From: Myxococcota bacterium
GTDB taxonomy: Bacteria; Myxococcota_A; UBA796; UBA9615; JAKLKC01
Direction of reading: 5' to 3'
DNA length: 64,000 bases
Assembly (NCBI GenBank): GCA_023150875.1
Contig: JAKLKC010000017.1
Location: 1-64,000, forward strand
The position numbers and the translations under genes are program-made. The notes below the pieces were generated by a model that was not told the origin of the DNA, did not search any database, and was given only the letters and a program-made list of their open reading frames with translations. Below, one piece after another: positions 35,601 to 47,100 of the stretch. The stretch's first letter is position 1; each line of letters starts with the position of its first letter.

Positions 35601-38046
35601 CGTCGTCGTCGTGGACGGGGGTACCGCCGTCCATGGTGCCGTCGCAGTCGTCGTCGATGCCGTTCCCCGGCACCTCGGGCGCCCCGGGGTACACGGTGGG
35701 ATCGGTGTCGAGGCAGTCGGTCCCCCCGGCGAAGTCCGCGGGGTAGCCGTCGCCGTCCACGTCGTTCAGGTCGGCACCACTGCAGTCCTCGTCCACGCCG
35801 TTGTAGGGGACCTCGCTCGCCCCGGGGTTGATCCCGGGGTTCACGTCGTTGCAGTCGGTGTAGTTGGCGACGTAGCCGGCCGGCGGCCCCGAGCAGCTCG
35901 CCGCCGCCACCGTGGCGTTGCCGTACCCGTCGCCGTCGGCGTCCAGGTAGTAGTTCACGCTCGGGAGCCCTTCGTCGACGATCCCGTCGCAGTCCTGGTC
36001 GATCCCGTCGCAGACCTCGGGGTTGCCGGGGAAGCGACCGGCGTCGGCGTCGGCGCAGTCGCCGCCGCACTCGCTGGCCCCGTCGCCGTCGTTGTCGGTC
36101 TCCAGGGGGTCCGGCACGCCGTCGCAGTTGTTGTCGGCCACCCCGTCGCAGACGTCGGGAGCGCTGGGGTGGACGTGGGGCTCGGTGTCGTCGCAGTCGT
36201 CGTCGTCGGCGTCGTAGCCGGGGGGCATCCCGTCGCAGGTCGTCACCCAGGATCCGGCGTCGCCGTAGCCGTCCCCGTCGGCGTCGGCGTACCAGGTCGC
36301 GAAGATCAGCCCGTCGTCCGCCGTGCCGTCGCAGTCCTGGTCGACGCCGTCGCAGACCTCGGCGGCGTTGGGTCGGATCGCCGGATCGGCGTCGTCACAG
36401 TCCCCGGCGCACGTGCTGTAGCCGTCCGCGTCGGCGTCGAAGCCGTCGTCCACGGTCCCGTTGCAGTCGTCGTCCACCCCGTTGCAGACCTCGACGCGGT
36501 CGGGGTTCACGTTGGGGTTCCCGTCGTTGCAGTCCCCCTCGCACGTGGTCCAGCCGTCGGCGTCCACGTCGAAGCCGTCGTCCGCGGTCCCGTCGCAGTC
36601 GTCGTCGATGCCGTTGCACACCTCGGCTCGGCCGGGGTTGATGGCCGCGTTCCCGTCGTCGCAGTCCCCCTCGCAGGTGGTCCACCCGTCCGCGTCGGCG
36701 TCGAAACCCTCGTCCACCGTCCCGTCGCAGTCGTCGTCCACCCCGTTGCAGGTCTCCGCCCGTCCCGGGTTCACGTTGGGGTTGGTGTCGTTGCAGTCCC
36801 CCTCGCAGGTGCTCCACCCGTCCACGTCCGAGTCGAAACCCTCGTCCACGACCGCGTCGCAGTCGTCGTCGACGAAGTTGCAGACCTCCGCGGCCCCCGG
36901 GTAGACCGAGGGGCTCCCGTCGTCGCAGTCCCCCTCGCAGGTCGTGTAGCCGTCCCCGTCGGCGTCGAACCCCTCATCGATGGCGAGGTCGCAGTCGTCG
37001 TCGACGTTGTTGCAGGTCTCGGTGGCGCCGGGGTGGACCCCGGGGGCAACGTCGTTGCAGTCCCCCTCGCACGTGGTCCAGCCGTCCCCGTCCAGGTCGA
37101 ACCCCTCGTCCACCACCCCGTCGCAGTCCTCGTCGACCCCGTCGCAGGTCTCGACGGCCCCGGGGCGCACCCCGGGATCCCCGTCGTCGCAGTCCCCGGA
37201 GCAGGAGGTCCAGCCGTCCCCGTCCAGGTCGAACCCGTCGTCGACGGTGCCGTCGCAGTCCTGGTCCACCCCGTCGCAGGTCTCGGTGGCCCCGGGCCGG
37301 ATCCCGGCGTCGCCGTCGTCGCAGTCCCCCTCGCAGGTGGTGTAGCCGTCCCCGTCGACGTCGAAGCCCTCGTCCACCACCCCGTCGCAGTCGTTGTCGA
37401 TGCCGTCGCAGACCTCGTGCATGACGGGGTTGAAGATCAGGGTCCGGCTGCTGAGGTCGTTGACGTCCGCCCCCCCGGTGAACTGCTCGAAGACCGGACA
37501 GTTGGCGTTGATGGGGGTCGCCGCCAGCGAGAGGTTGCTCTCGGAGACCTCGGGCCCCACCGCGCAGGTGACCCCGGCGAGTCCGTCCTGGGCGGTGATC
37601 CCGCCGGAGTAGTCCAGGGTGACCTGGCCCGAGGAGTAGACGGTGATGGCGAAGGTGTTGAGGTTGCTGGTCAACCTCTCCTTCACCGCGTTCCAGGTGA
37701 CCGACAGGCTGGTGCCGGAGTCGAGGTAGGAGACTACGCCCCCCGCGCCGGGGTCGAGGTCGTCCCAGAGCGCCGCCACGGCGGGCCGGTTCGAGATGCC
37801 GATGGCGTCGAAGTCGGAGTTCTCGACGCTGCTGGTGGAGCCGCCGCCGAAGGTCAGGTACCCGTTCGATCCGACGTACACGCTCTCGTAGCTCGTCCCG
37901 CACATGGGGAACGAGAAGCTGAGCGGCACCTCGGTATAGTCGTTGTCGCCGAGGAAGAGGTCGACGGCCCTCGCGGCAGGCGCCGCCAGCAACACCGCGA
38001 ACGCGACCGCGACCGCCTTCGGGAACCGCATCGTCTTGTGGGGCAC
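32638..38046 (-). CDS. giant MopE precursor with internal MYXO-CTERM-like signal and internal lipobox (short form)
   Basis: 1802 residues, GTG start after GGAGG (an ATG five codons in is possible). Order: signal peptide (ends A-R-A near 28); nidogen-like beta domain (about 30-215, V-Y-V-G-S-N-G-Y-L-T-F-G-G-G); 21 MopE repeats; S-C-T-C (Cys1202, Cys1204), TM helix, R-S-R-R-R. Then a second hydrophobic segment ends L-A-A-A-G-C (Cys1255). Two ASH/choice-of-anchor-D domains follow (L-T-P-D-T-L-D-F-G-V-V-A-V-G-E) and seven more MopE repeats. No start codon with a ribosome site lies between the two signals, so it is one chain. It may be cut into a sorted N-part and a 548-residue lipoprotein. First gene of an operon with the two Asp-rich lipoproteins. 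Confidence 0.92.
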   Translation of the reverse strand: MPHKTMRFPKAVAVAFAVLLAAPAARAVDLFLGDNDYTEVPLSFSFPMCGTSYESVYVGSNGYLTFGGGSTSSVENSDFDAIGISNRPAVAALWDDLDPGAGGVVSYLDSGTSLSVTWNAVKERLTSNLNTFAITVYSSGQVTLDYSGGITAQDGLAGVTCAVGPEVSESNLSLAATPINANCPVFEQFTGGADVNDLSSRTLIFNPVMHEVCDGIDNDCDGVVDEGFDVDGDGYTTCEGDCDDGDAGIRPGATETCDGVDQDCDGTVDDGFDLDGDGWTSCSGDCDDGDPGVRPGAVETCDGVDEDCDGVVDEGFDLDGDGWTTCEGDCNDVAPGVHPGATETCNNVDDDCDLAIDEGFDADGDGYTTCEGDCDDGSPSVYPGAAEVCNFVDDDCDAVVDEGFDSDVDGWSTCEGDCNDTNPNVNPGRAETCNGVDDDCDGTVDEGFDADADGWTTCEGDCDDGNAAINPGRAEVCNGIDDDCDGTADDGFDVDADGWTTCEGDCNDGNPNVNPDRVEVCNGVDDDCNGTVDDGFDADADGYSTCAGDCDDADPAIRPNAAEVCDGVDQDCDGTADDGLIFATWYADADGDGYGDAGSWVTTCDGMPPGYDADDDDCDDTEPHVHPSAPDVCDGVADNNCDGVPDPLETDNDGDGASECGGDCADADAGRFPGNPEVCDGIDQDCDGIVDEGLPSVNYYLDADGDGYGNATVAAASCSGPPAGYVANYTDCNDVNPGINPGASEVPYNGVDEDCSGADLNDVDGDGYPADFAGGTDCLDTDPTVYPGAPEVPGNGIDDDCDGTMDGGTPVHDDDGDGYTEEAGDCDDADADVHPGAAEVCNGVDDDCDGSIDEGTECVDDDGDGYNEVAGDCNDADPDVHPGMPEVPDNGIDDDCDGVVDTGGVGSDDDGDGYTENGGDCDDGDPTVYPGAPELPDFQDNDCDGTIDEGTENYDDDGDGFSENAGDCNDSMVDVHPGAPEIPDGIDNDCDGVVDEGVGGDVDGDGDGYTEAGGDCDDGNPAIFPGAVELEDGVDNDCDGLVDEGTDAYDDDGDGVSEDDGDCNDGDPDVFPGNEEAPDGVDNDCDGIVDEGTDHYDDDGDGFSEVEGDCDDGDSSAHPGADENLNGVDDDCDGVVDNGTAGHDDDGDGYSEDEGDCDDAQPFAAPGAVEDCDGIDNNCNETIDEGCEDDGGGTTPPPEESCTCGGAGGDPVSAGAAALATLLLARAARTRSRRRLGGGASVFLAAGLGLAAAGCNNTTIHLVPGTVHLTPDTLDFGVVAVGETVTRDVHIDNPGEAAIEVVSAVLDPDDGAFAIVGDPSGALDAAEDVTFQVEFTPRGSESYRVDLVFNHEGGPTTMTVRGTGRLPEVQVVPEVVDFGPVEVGEAPETTVTLENHGSLDVTVADVYVDGGDFPFTVSLTQGLPLEIPLGGRFDMKVRFAPTDLDPYEDTLAIVLSGGTGAPILVPLHGNDCGFTGGAGFDLDGDGYAACSGDCDDADPDVHPGAAERCDGVDEDCDGADDDGTECSDDDGDGYSELDGDCNDQAAAIHPSAVEVQDGIDNDCDGEVDEGTSITDDDHDGYTEGAGDCDDSDDTAYPGAPELPDFVDNDCDGAIDEGTTLRDDDGDGYSEASGDCNDSDPDIHPGAPDLGPVLDWDCDGVIPGASGDQDHDGYTTAGGDCDDLDSGAYPDAPELANGTDDDCDGTVDEGTAYYDDDGDGVTDAAGDCNDADPDVRIGLPEVVDGKDNDCDGRVDEGTSVYDDDGDGFSEVGGDCNDANALVNPGQLEVIGNGTDDDCDGVAL

Positions 38047-38088
38047 GACGCCTCCGACCGGGGGGCAGGAACCCGGTGCGTAGGCGGC

Positions 38089-38117
38089 ACTATAGCCGAG
38101 GTGACCGGTGAGGTCGA
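38089..38117 (-). promoter_or_regulatory. promoter of the short giant gene and its lipoprotein operon
   Basis: Minus strand: -35 TCGACC at 38117-38112, 17-base spacer, -10 TATAGT at 38094-38089. It lies in the 108-base gap between the two giant genes, so the downstream operon can be transcribed on its own. Confidence 0.5.
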
Positions 38118-38154
38118 TGCGGGTGCCGGGAGGGTGCGCCGCGGCCCCCCGAGC

Positions 38155-41100
38155 TCACTCGGCGACGCCGTCGCAGTCCTCGTCGACGCCGTTCCCCGGG
38201 ACCTCGGCGACGCCCGGGTTCACGGCCGCCACCGCGTCGTCGCAGTCGCCGCCCAGCTCGGTGAAGCCGTCGCCGTCGTCGTCGGAGACCGACGTGCCCT
38301 CGTCCACCCGGCCGTCGCAGTCGTTGTCCTTGCCGTCCGCGACCTCCGGGAGCCCGATCCGCACTGCGGGATCGCCGTCGTTGCAGTCCCCGGTCAGCTC
38401 CGACGCGCCGTCGCCGTCGTCGTCGTAGTAGTCGGTCCCCTCGTCGACCACGCCGTCGCAGTCGTCGTCCAGGCCGTTGGCGACCTCCGTCGCGCCCGGA
38501 TGGACGCTCGGATCGGCGTCGTCGCAGTCGCCCCCGGCGGTGGCGAAGCCGTCCCCGTCGGTGTCGGCCTCGGACCCCGGGATCACCCCGTCGCAGTCCC
38601 AGTCCACCGTCGGCCCGAGGTCGGGCGCCCCGGGGTGGACGGCGGGATCCGCGTCGTTGCAGTCGCCGGTGGCCTCGCTGAACCCGTCCCCGTCGTCGTC
38701 CCGGGTCGTCGTGCCCTCGTCGATGACGCCGTCGCAGTCGTTGTCGACGAAGTCGGGGAGCTCCGGGCCCCCGGGGAAGGCGCTGGGATCGGCGTCGTTG
38801 CAGTCGCCGGCCTCCTCGGTGTAGCCGTCCCCGTCGTCGTCGAAGTCCGGCGTGCCCTCGTCGACGTACCCGTCGCAGTCGTTGTCGATGCCGTCCTGCA
38901 CCTCGACCGCGTCCGGGTGGGCCAGGGGATCGCCGTCGTTGCAGTCCCCCTCGTCCTCGGACCATCCGTCCTGGTCGTCGTCCCGGCAGCGGGTGCCGTC
39001 GTCGGCGGTCCCGTCGCAGTCCTCGTCCACCCCGTCGCAGGACTCGACCGCCCCGGGGTGGACCTCGGGATCGGTCTCGTCGCAGTCCCCGGCGCAGGAG
39101 GCGTAGCCGTCGCCGTCCTCGTCGAACTCGCTCCCCCCCGAGAAGGAGCAGTCGTTCCCGTACAGGGGGATCAGCCGCGGGGCGAGGGACCCGTCGGAGA
39201 GCACCAGGACCAGGGTGTCGTTCTCGGCGACGTCCTCGGTCGGTGAGAAGCGGACCCTCACCTGGAACGAGTCCTCGGCGGCCACGTCGAGGGGGAGGCT
39301 CTCGCTGAAGAGGGCCGTGAAGGGGTAATCGCCCCCGTCGATGTACACGTCGGTCACGGTGACCACGATCTGCCCCTCGTTGGTCAGGGTGACGGTCCGC
39401 TCGGGGGCCTCCCCCACCGCCACCGGCCCGAAGTCCAGGACCTCGGGGTCGAGGCTGAGGGAGATCCGCCGGCCGGAGCCCCGGACGGTCATCAGGGTCG
39501 GGCCCCCCTCGTGGTTGATGACGAGGTCAGCGCGGTCGTTGTCCTCGGTGGTGGGGGCGAACTCGATCTGGATGGTCCGCTCGTCGTTGGGGTCGAGGGT
39601 GCCGGTGGCATCCCCCAGCACGGTGTAGGGCCCGTCGTCGGGGTTGAGGATGGCGGAGACGATCTCCACCGAGGACTCGCCGGTGTTGACGATGTGGACG
39701 TCCCGGGTGACCGTCGTACCCACCGAGACCAGCCCGAAGTCCAGGGTCTCGGGCGTCAGGCTGATCTCCGCCGGCGCGAGGCTGATGGTGGTGCGGCTGC
39801 ACCCCGTCGAGGCCAGCCCCACGGCAAGAAGGGCCGCGAGGGCGAGCCCCCGCCAGGAGGCTCCCCCGGAGCGACGGCGCCGGAAGGCAGCCAGGGCCAG
39901 CAGGGAGAGGGCCGCCGCGCCGCCGGAGAGGGGGACCGGGGACGACGCCGCGGAGCAGGTGCAGCCGTCGCTGGGGCCGTCGCCGAGGGAGGGGTCCTCT
40001 CCGCTGGGCTCCGCCTCGCCGCAGGTCTCGTCGATCTCCCCGTTGCAGTTGTTGTCCATCCCGTCGCAGTCCTCCACGGCCCCAGGGTAGACGAAGGGCT
40101 CGGAGTCGTCGCAGTCGCCCTCGTCCTCGCTCATGCCGTCCCCGTCGTCGTCGTACCCGTTCGTCCCCTCGTCCACGAGGCCGTCGCAGTCGTCGTCGAT
40201 GCCGTTGACGATCTCGTCGCCGCCGGGGTGCAGGCCCGGATCGGTGTCGTCGCAGTCCCCTTCCAGCTCGGAGTAGCCGTCGCCGTCGTCGTCGTAGCTC
40301 TCGGTGCCCTCGTCCACGTCGCCGTCGCAGTCGTTGTCCACGCCGTCGGCCTCCTCCTGGTTGCCGGGGAAGGCGTCGGCGTCGCCGTCGTTGCAGTCCC
40401 CGTCGCGCTCGGTGTACCCGTCGCCGTCGTCGTCGTAGCGGTCGGTGCCCTCGTCGATGATGCCGTCGCAGTCGTTGTCCACGCCGTCGGAGAGCTCCGG
40501 GGCGCCGGGGTAGACGACGGCGCTGGAGTCGTCGCAGTCGCCCCCGTCGGTGGCGGTGTAGCCGTCGCCGTCGTTGTCGACGTCGCCGGTGGTGCCCTCG
40601 TCCACGACTCCGTCGCAGTCGTTGTCGATCCCGTCGGCGAGCTCCGGCGCGCCGGGGTGGACCTCGGGCAGGGAGTCGTTGCAGTCGCCGCCCACCTCGG
40701 CAAACCCATCCCCGTCGTCGTCGGAGTTCGTGGTGCCCTCGTCGATGACCCCGTCGCAGTCGTTGTCCAGGACGTCGGGCAGCTCGGGGGCGCCGGGGTA
40801 GACGTCGGGGTTGTCGTCGTCGCAGTCCCCGCCGTTCTCGGTGTAGCCGTCCCCGTCGTCGTCCGTGCCCGCGCCGCCGACGTCCACCACCCCGTCGCAG
40901 TCGTCGTCGATCCCATTCTCCGGCACCTCGGCGTGGCCGGGGTGGATCTCGGGATCGGAGTCCGCGCAGTCGCCGGCGATCTCGCTGTAGCCGTCGCCGT
41001 CGTCGTCGTAGCACTCGGTCCCCTCGTCGATGGTCCCGTCGCAGTCGTCGTCGACGCCGTTGCAGACCTCGGTCGCTCCGGGGTGGACGGACGCCTGGCC

Positions 41101-44100
41101 GTCGTCGCAGTCCCCGCCGTTCTCGGTGTAGCCGTCGCCGTCCCCGTCTCCGTCCGCCGTGCCCTCCTCGACGAGGCCGTCGCAGTCGTCGTCGATGCCG
41201 TTGCCGGCGACCTCGGGGGCGCCGGGGTGGACCGCGGGATCGGTGTCGAGGCAGTCCCCGCCGCCGACGATGGTCGCGGCGTACCCGTCGGCGTCGACGT
41301 CCACCAGGTCGGTGCCGGAGCAGTCCTGGTCGATGCCGTCGTAGGGGATCTCCGGGGCGCCGGGGTAGATCGTGGCGACGGAGTCGTTGCAGTCGGTGTA
41401 GTCCAGCACGTAGCCCGCGGGCGCGCCGTCGCAGGTGGTCACCGTCTCCCAGGGGTTGCCGAAGCCGTCCCCGTCGGCGTCCCGCTGGTAGTTCGTGTAG
41501 ACCAGCGCCTCGTCCACCAGGCCGTCGCAGTCCTGGTCGATCCCGTCGCACAGCTCCGCGGCCCCGGGGTACCGGGTGGCGTCGGCGTCGGTGCAGTCGC
41601 CGCCGCACTCCGTGATTCCGTCCCCGTCGTGGTCGGTCTCCAGCGGATCCGAGAGGCCGTTGCAGTCGTTGTCCACCACCCCGTCGCAGATGTCGGCGGC
41701 CCCGGGGTGCACGTCGGGATCGGCGTCGTCGCAGTCGTCGTCGTCGGGATCGTAGCCCGGGGGCGCCCCGTCGCAGGTGGACACCGAGATCGAGGTGTCG
41801 CCCCATCCGTCCAGGTCGGCGTCGTAGTACCAGGTGATGTAGACGAGCCCCTCGTCGGCGACCCCGTCGCAGTCCTGGTCGATGCCGTCGCAGACCTCCC
41901 CCGCGCCGGGGTGGAGGGTGGGATCGGCGTCGTCGCAGTCGCCGGCACAGGGGGTGTAGCCGTCGGCGTCGGCGTCGAGCCCCTCGTCCACCGCGAGGTC
42001 GCAGTCGTCGTCCACGCCGTTGCACACCTCCGGCGCGCCGGGGTGGACGGTGGGGTTCAGGTCGTCGCAGTCCCCGGCGCACGAGGTCACGCCGTCGCCG
42101 TCGTGGTCGAAGCCGTTGTCGACGGTCCCGTCGCAGTCCTCGTCCACGCCGTCACACGCCTCGATCCGGGCGGGGTTGATGGTGGGATCGGCGTCGTCGC
42201 AGTCCCCCTCGCAGGTCGTCCAACCGTCGGAGTCCACGTCGAACCCGTCGTCCGCCACCCCGTCGCAGTCGTCGTCCACGCCGTTGCACGCCTCGGACGC
42301 TCCGGGGAAGGCGGCGGCGTTGGCGTCGTCACAGTCCCCCTCGCAGGTCGTGAAGCCATCCCCGTCCGTGTCGTACCCCTCGTCGGAGGCGCCGTCGCAG
42401 TCGTCGTCGATCCCGTTGCACGCCTCGGCCGCCCCCGGGTGCACCGCGGCGTCGGTGTCGGCGCAGTCCCCTTCGCAGGTCGTCCACCCGTCGAAGTCCG
42501 TGTCGAAGCCCTCGTCCACGACGCCGTCGCAGTCCTCGTCGACGAAGTCGCACGTCTCCATCGCCCCGGGGTGCACGGCGGCGTTCCCGTCGTCGCAGTC
42601 GCCGGCGCAGGTGGTGATCCCGTCGCCGTCGGCGTCGTGGCCCTCGTCCACGGCGCCGTCGCAGTCGTCGTCCATCCCATTGCACGCCTCGGCCGCCGCC
42701 GGGTTGACCGTGGGTCGGGTGTCGTCGCAGTCCCCCGCGCAGGTCGTGTATCCGTCGGCGTCGCCGTCGAAGCCGTCGTCCACGACGCCGTCGCAGTCCT
42801 GGTCGACCCCGTCGCAGACTTCGGTGGCCCCCGGGTGCGCGGCGGGATCGGCGTCGTCGCAGTCCCCCTCGCAGGTGGTGTATCCGTCGCCGTCCAGGTC
42901 GAAGCCGTCGTCGGCGGCGCCGTCGCAGTCGTCGTCGATCCCGTTGCACGCCTCGGCGGCGCCGGGGTTCACGAAGGCGTTGCCGTCGTCGCAGTCCCCC
43001 TCGCAGGTGGTGTACCCGTCGCCGTCGGCGTCGTAGGTCTCGTCGGTGGATCCGTCGCAGTCGTCGTCGATCCCGTTGCACGCCTCGGCGGCGCCGGGGT
43101 TCACCCCGATGGCGGCGTCGTCGCAATCCCCCTCGCAGGTGGTCCAGGTGTCGCCGTCGGCGTCGAAGCCCTCGTCGGTGGCCAGGTCGCAGTCGTCGTC
43201 GATCCCGTTGCACGTCTCGGTGGCCCCGGGGTTCACGCCAGGGGCCAGGTCGTCGCAGTCGCCGGCGCAGGTGGTGTAGCCGTCACCGTCCACGTCGAAG
43301 CCGTCGTCCACCACCCCGTCGCAGTCGTCGTCCACCCCGTTGCACAGGTCGGTGGCGGAGGGACTCACCCCCGGGGCGGCGTCGTCGCAGTCCCCCTCGC
43401 ACGTCGTCCAGCCGTCGCCGTCCAGGTCGAAGCCGTCGTCCACGACGCCGTCGCAGTCCTGGTCGATCCCGTCGCAGGTCTCGGCCGCGCCGGGGTGGAT
43501 CCCCGCGGCGCCGTCGTCGCAGTCCCCGGCGCAGACGGTGTAGCCGTCCCCGTCCAGGTCGAAGCCGTCGTCCACCACCCCGTCGCAGTCGTCGTCCAGG
43601 GCGTTGCACGTCTCGGGGGCGGCGGGGTTCACGGTGCCGCGGGTGTCGTCGCAGTCCCCCTCGCAGGTGGTCCAGCCGTCCCCGTCGGCGTCGAAGCCGT
43701 CGTCCACCACCCCGTCGCAGTCCTGGTCCACGTCGTCGCAGAGCTCGGTGGCCCCGGGGTAGACGCCGGGCTCGGCGTCGTCGCAGTCGCCCTGACACAC
43801 GCTGTACCCGTCGCCGTCGGCGTCGAAGCCGTCGTCGATGGTGCCGTCGCAGTCGTCGTCCACCCCGTTGCAGGTCTCGATCACCCCGGGGTTGACGAAG
43901 GGGTTGCCGTCGTTGCAGTCCCCCTGGCACACGGTGTACCCGTCGAGGTCGGCGTCGTAGCTCTCGTCGGTGGAGCCGTCGCAGTCGTCGTCGATCCCGT
44001 TGCACGCCTCGGTGGCGCCGGGGTTCACCCCGATGGCCGCGTCGTCGCAGTCCCCCTCGCAGGTGGTCCAGGTGTCGCCGTCCAGGTCGTAGCCCTCGTC

Positions 44101-47100
44101 CACGGCCAGGTCGCAGTCGTCGTCGTAGCCGTTGCACAACTCGGTCGCCCCGGGGTGGATCCCCGCCACGAGGTCGTTGCAGTCACCGTCGCAGGAGCTG
44201 TAGCCGTCCCCGTCCAGGTCGTGCCCCTCGTCGACGGTCCCGTCGCAGTCGTCGTCGATGGCGTTGCAGAACTCCGAGGCTCCGGGGTGGACGCTGGACA
44301 GGGTGTCGTCGCAGTCGCCGTTGCACGTGGTCCAGCCGTCGAGGTCGAGGTCGAAGCCGTCGTCCACCACCCCGTCGCAGTCCTGGTCCACGCCGTCGCA
44401 GGTCTCGGTGGCGCCGGGGCCGATGGCGGGGTCCGTGTCGTCGCAGTCACCGGTGCACGTGGTGTAGCCGTCGCCGTCGCCGTCGAAGCCCTCGTCCACC
44501 AGGCCGTCGCAGTCGTCGTCCCGGGCGTTGCAGTACTCGGTGGCCCCGGGGCGGACCGCGATGTCGTAGTCGTCGCAGTCCCCGTGGCAGGTGGAGTAGC
44601 CGTCGCCGTCGACGTCGAAGCCCTCGTCGATGACGCCGTCGCAGTCGTCGTCGACGTCGTTGCAGACCTCGGTGGCGTCGGGGTTCACCGCTGCGTCGGC
44701 GTCGTCGCAGTCCCCCCCGCAGAGGGTGAAGCCATCGCCGTCGAAGTCGATGTCGTCGTCCACCAGGCCGTCGCAGTCGTCGTCGATCCCGTTGCACGTC
44801 TCGATCGCCGCCGGGTTCACGTTGGCGTTCCCGTCGTTGCAGTCGCCTCCGCACACGGTGTAGCCGTCCAGGTCGGCGTCGAAGTTCTCGTCCACGGACC
44901 CGTCGCAGTCGTCGTCGAGGAAGTTGCAGGCCTCGACGGCGCCGGGGAAGATCCCCGCGGCGGCGTCGTTGCAGTCCCCCTCGCAGGTGGTCCAACCGTC
45001 CAGGTCGACGTCGAAGCCGTCGTCGACGGTCCCGTCGCAGTCGTCGTCCAGGAAGTTGCACGCCTCGCTCGCGCCGGGGTTGATGGCGGCGTTCCCGTCG
45101 TTGCAGTCGCCGGCGCAGGTGGTGTAGCCGTCCCCGTCCACGTCGAAGCCGTCGTCGACGGTCCCGTCGCAGTCGTCATCCACGCCGTTGCACGTCTCGG
45201 GGGCGGCGGGGTTCACCGCCACCGCGGCGTCGTTGCAGTCCCCCTCGCAGGTGGTCCAGCCGTCCCCGTCCAGGTCGAAGCCGTCGTCCACCACACCGTC
45301 GCAGTCGTCGTCGACGAAGTTGCACGCCTCGGCCGCGCCGGGGTTGATGGCGGCGTTCCCGTCGTTGCAGTCGCCGCCGCACGAGGTGTAGCCGTCCCCG
45401 TCCAGGTCGAAGCCGTCGTCCACCACACCGTCGCAGTCCTGGTCCACGCCGTCACAGGTCTCGGTGGCGCCGGGGCGGATGGCGGCGTTCGTGTCGTTGC
45501 AGTCCCCGGCGCAGGTGGTGTAGCCGTCGCCGTCCACATCGAACCCGTCGTCCACCACGCCGTCGCAGTCGTCGTCGATCCCGTTGCAGGCCTCTGCCCG
45601 GCCCGGGTTGATGTTGGCGTTGGCGTCGTCGCAGTCCCCCTCGCAGGTGGTCCAGGTGTCGCCGTCCAGGTCGAAGCCGTCGTCCACCGTCCCGTCGCAG
45701 TCGTCGTCGACGCCGTTGCACGCCTCCGCCTCGCCGGGGTTGACGTTGGCGTTGCCGTCGTTGCAGTCCCCCGCGCAGGTGGTCCAGCCGTCGGCGTCCA
45801 CGTCGAAGCCCTCGTCGACGTTGCCGTCGCAGTCGTCGTCGATGGCGTTGCAGACCTCCGTGCGCGTCGGGTAGATGGCGGGGTTCCCGTCCTGGCAGTC
45901 CCCCTCGCAGGTGGTCCAGGTGTCGCCGTCCAGGTCGAAGCCGTCGTCCACCACCCCGTCGCAGTCGTCGTCGACGAAGTTGCAGGCCTCCGGCGCGCCG
46001 GGGTAGACGGTCCCGTTGGTGTCCTGGCAGTCCCCCTCGCAGGTAGTCCAGCCGTCCCCGTCCACGTCGAAACCGTCGTCGACGGTCCCGTCGCAGTCGT
46101 CGTCGATGAAGTTGCACGCCTCGGCCGCCCCGGGGAACACGCCGACCGCGCCGTCGTTGCAGTCCCCCTCGCAGGTGGTCCAGCCGTCCCCGTCCACGTC
46201 GAACCCGTCGTCCACCGCCCCGTCGCAGTCGTCGTCGACGAAGTTGCACGCCTCGGCCGCGCCGGGGTGGACCGCGGCGTTCCCGTCGTTGCAGTCGCCG
46301 CCGCAGGAGGTGTAGCCGTCCCCGTCCACGTCGAAGCCGTCGTCCACCACCCCATCGCAGTCGTCGTCGGTGGCGTTGCAGGTCTCGGTGGCGCCGGGCC
46401 AGATGGCGGCGTTCCCGTCGTTGCAGTCCCCCTCGCAGGTGGTCCAGGTGTCGCCGTCCAGGTCGAACCCGTCGTCCACCACCCCGTCGCAGTCGTCGTC
46501 GATCCCGTTGCAGGTCTCGGCCCGGCCGGGGTTGATGGTGGGATCGCCGTCGTCGCAGTCCCCCTCGCAGGTGGTCCAGGCGTCGCCGTCCACGTCGAAG
46601 CCGTCGTCCACCGTCCCGTCGCAGTCGTCGTCGACGCCGTTGCAGGTCTCCGTGCGGCCCGGGTTCACGTTGGCGTTGCCGTCGTTGCAGTCCCCCTCGC
46701 AGGTGGTCCAGCCGTCGGCGTCGGCATCGAAGCCCTCGTCGGCGCTGCCGTCGCAGTCGTCGTCGATCCCGTTGCAGACCTCGGTGCGCGTCGGGTAGAC
46801 GGCGGGGTTCCCGTCCTGGCAGTCCCCCTCACAGGTGGTCCAGCCGTCCCCGTCCACGTCGAAGCCCTCGTCGACGGAGAGGTCGCAGTCATCGTCGATC
46901 CCGTTGCAGGTCTCCGCCGCCCCGGGGTTCACCCCGGCGGCGAGGTCGTTGCAGTCCCCCTCGCAGGTGGTCCACCCGTCCAGGTCGACGTCGTAGCCCT
47001 CGTCCACCACCGCGTCGCAGTCGTCGTCGATCCCGTTGCAGACCTCGGTCGCCCCGGGGCGGACGCCGGGATCGGTGTCGTCGCAGTCCCCGGTGCAGGT

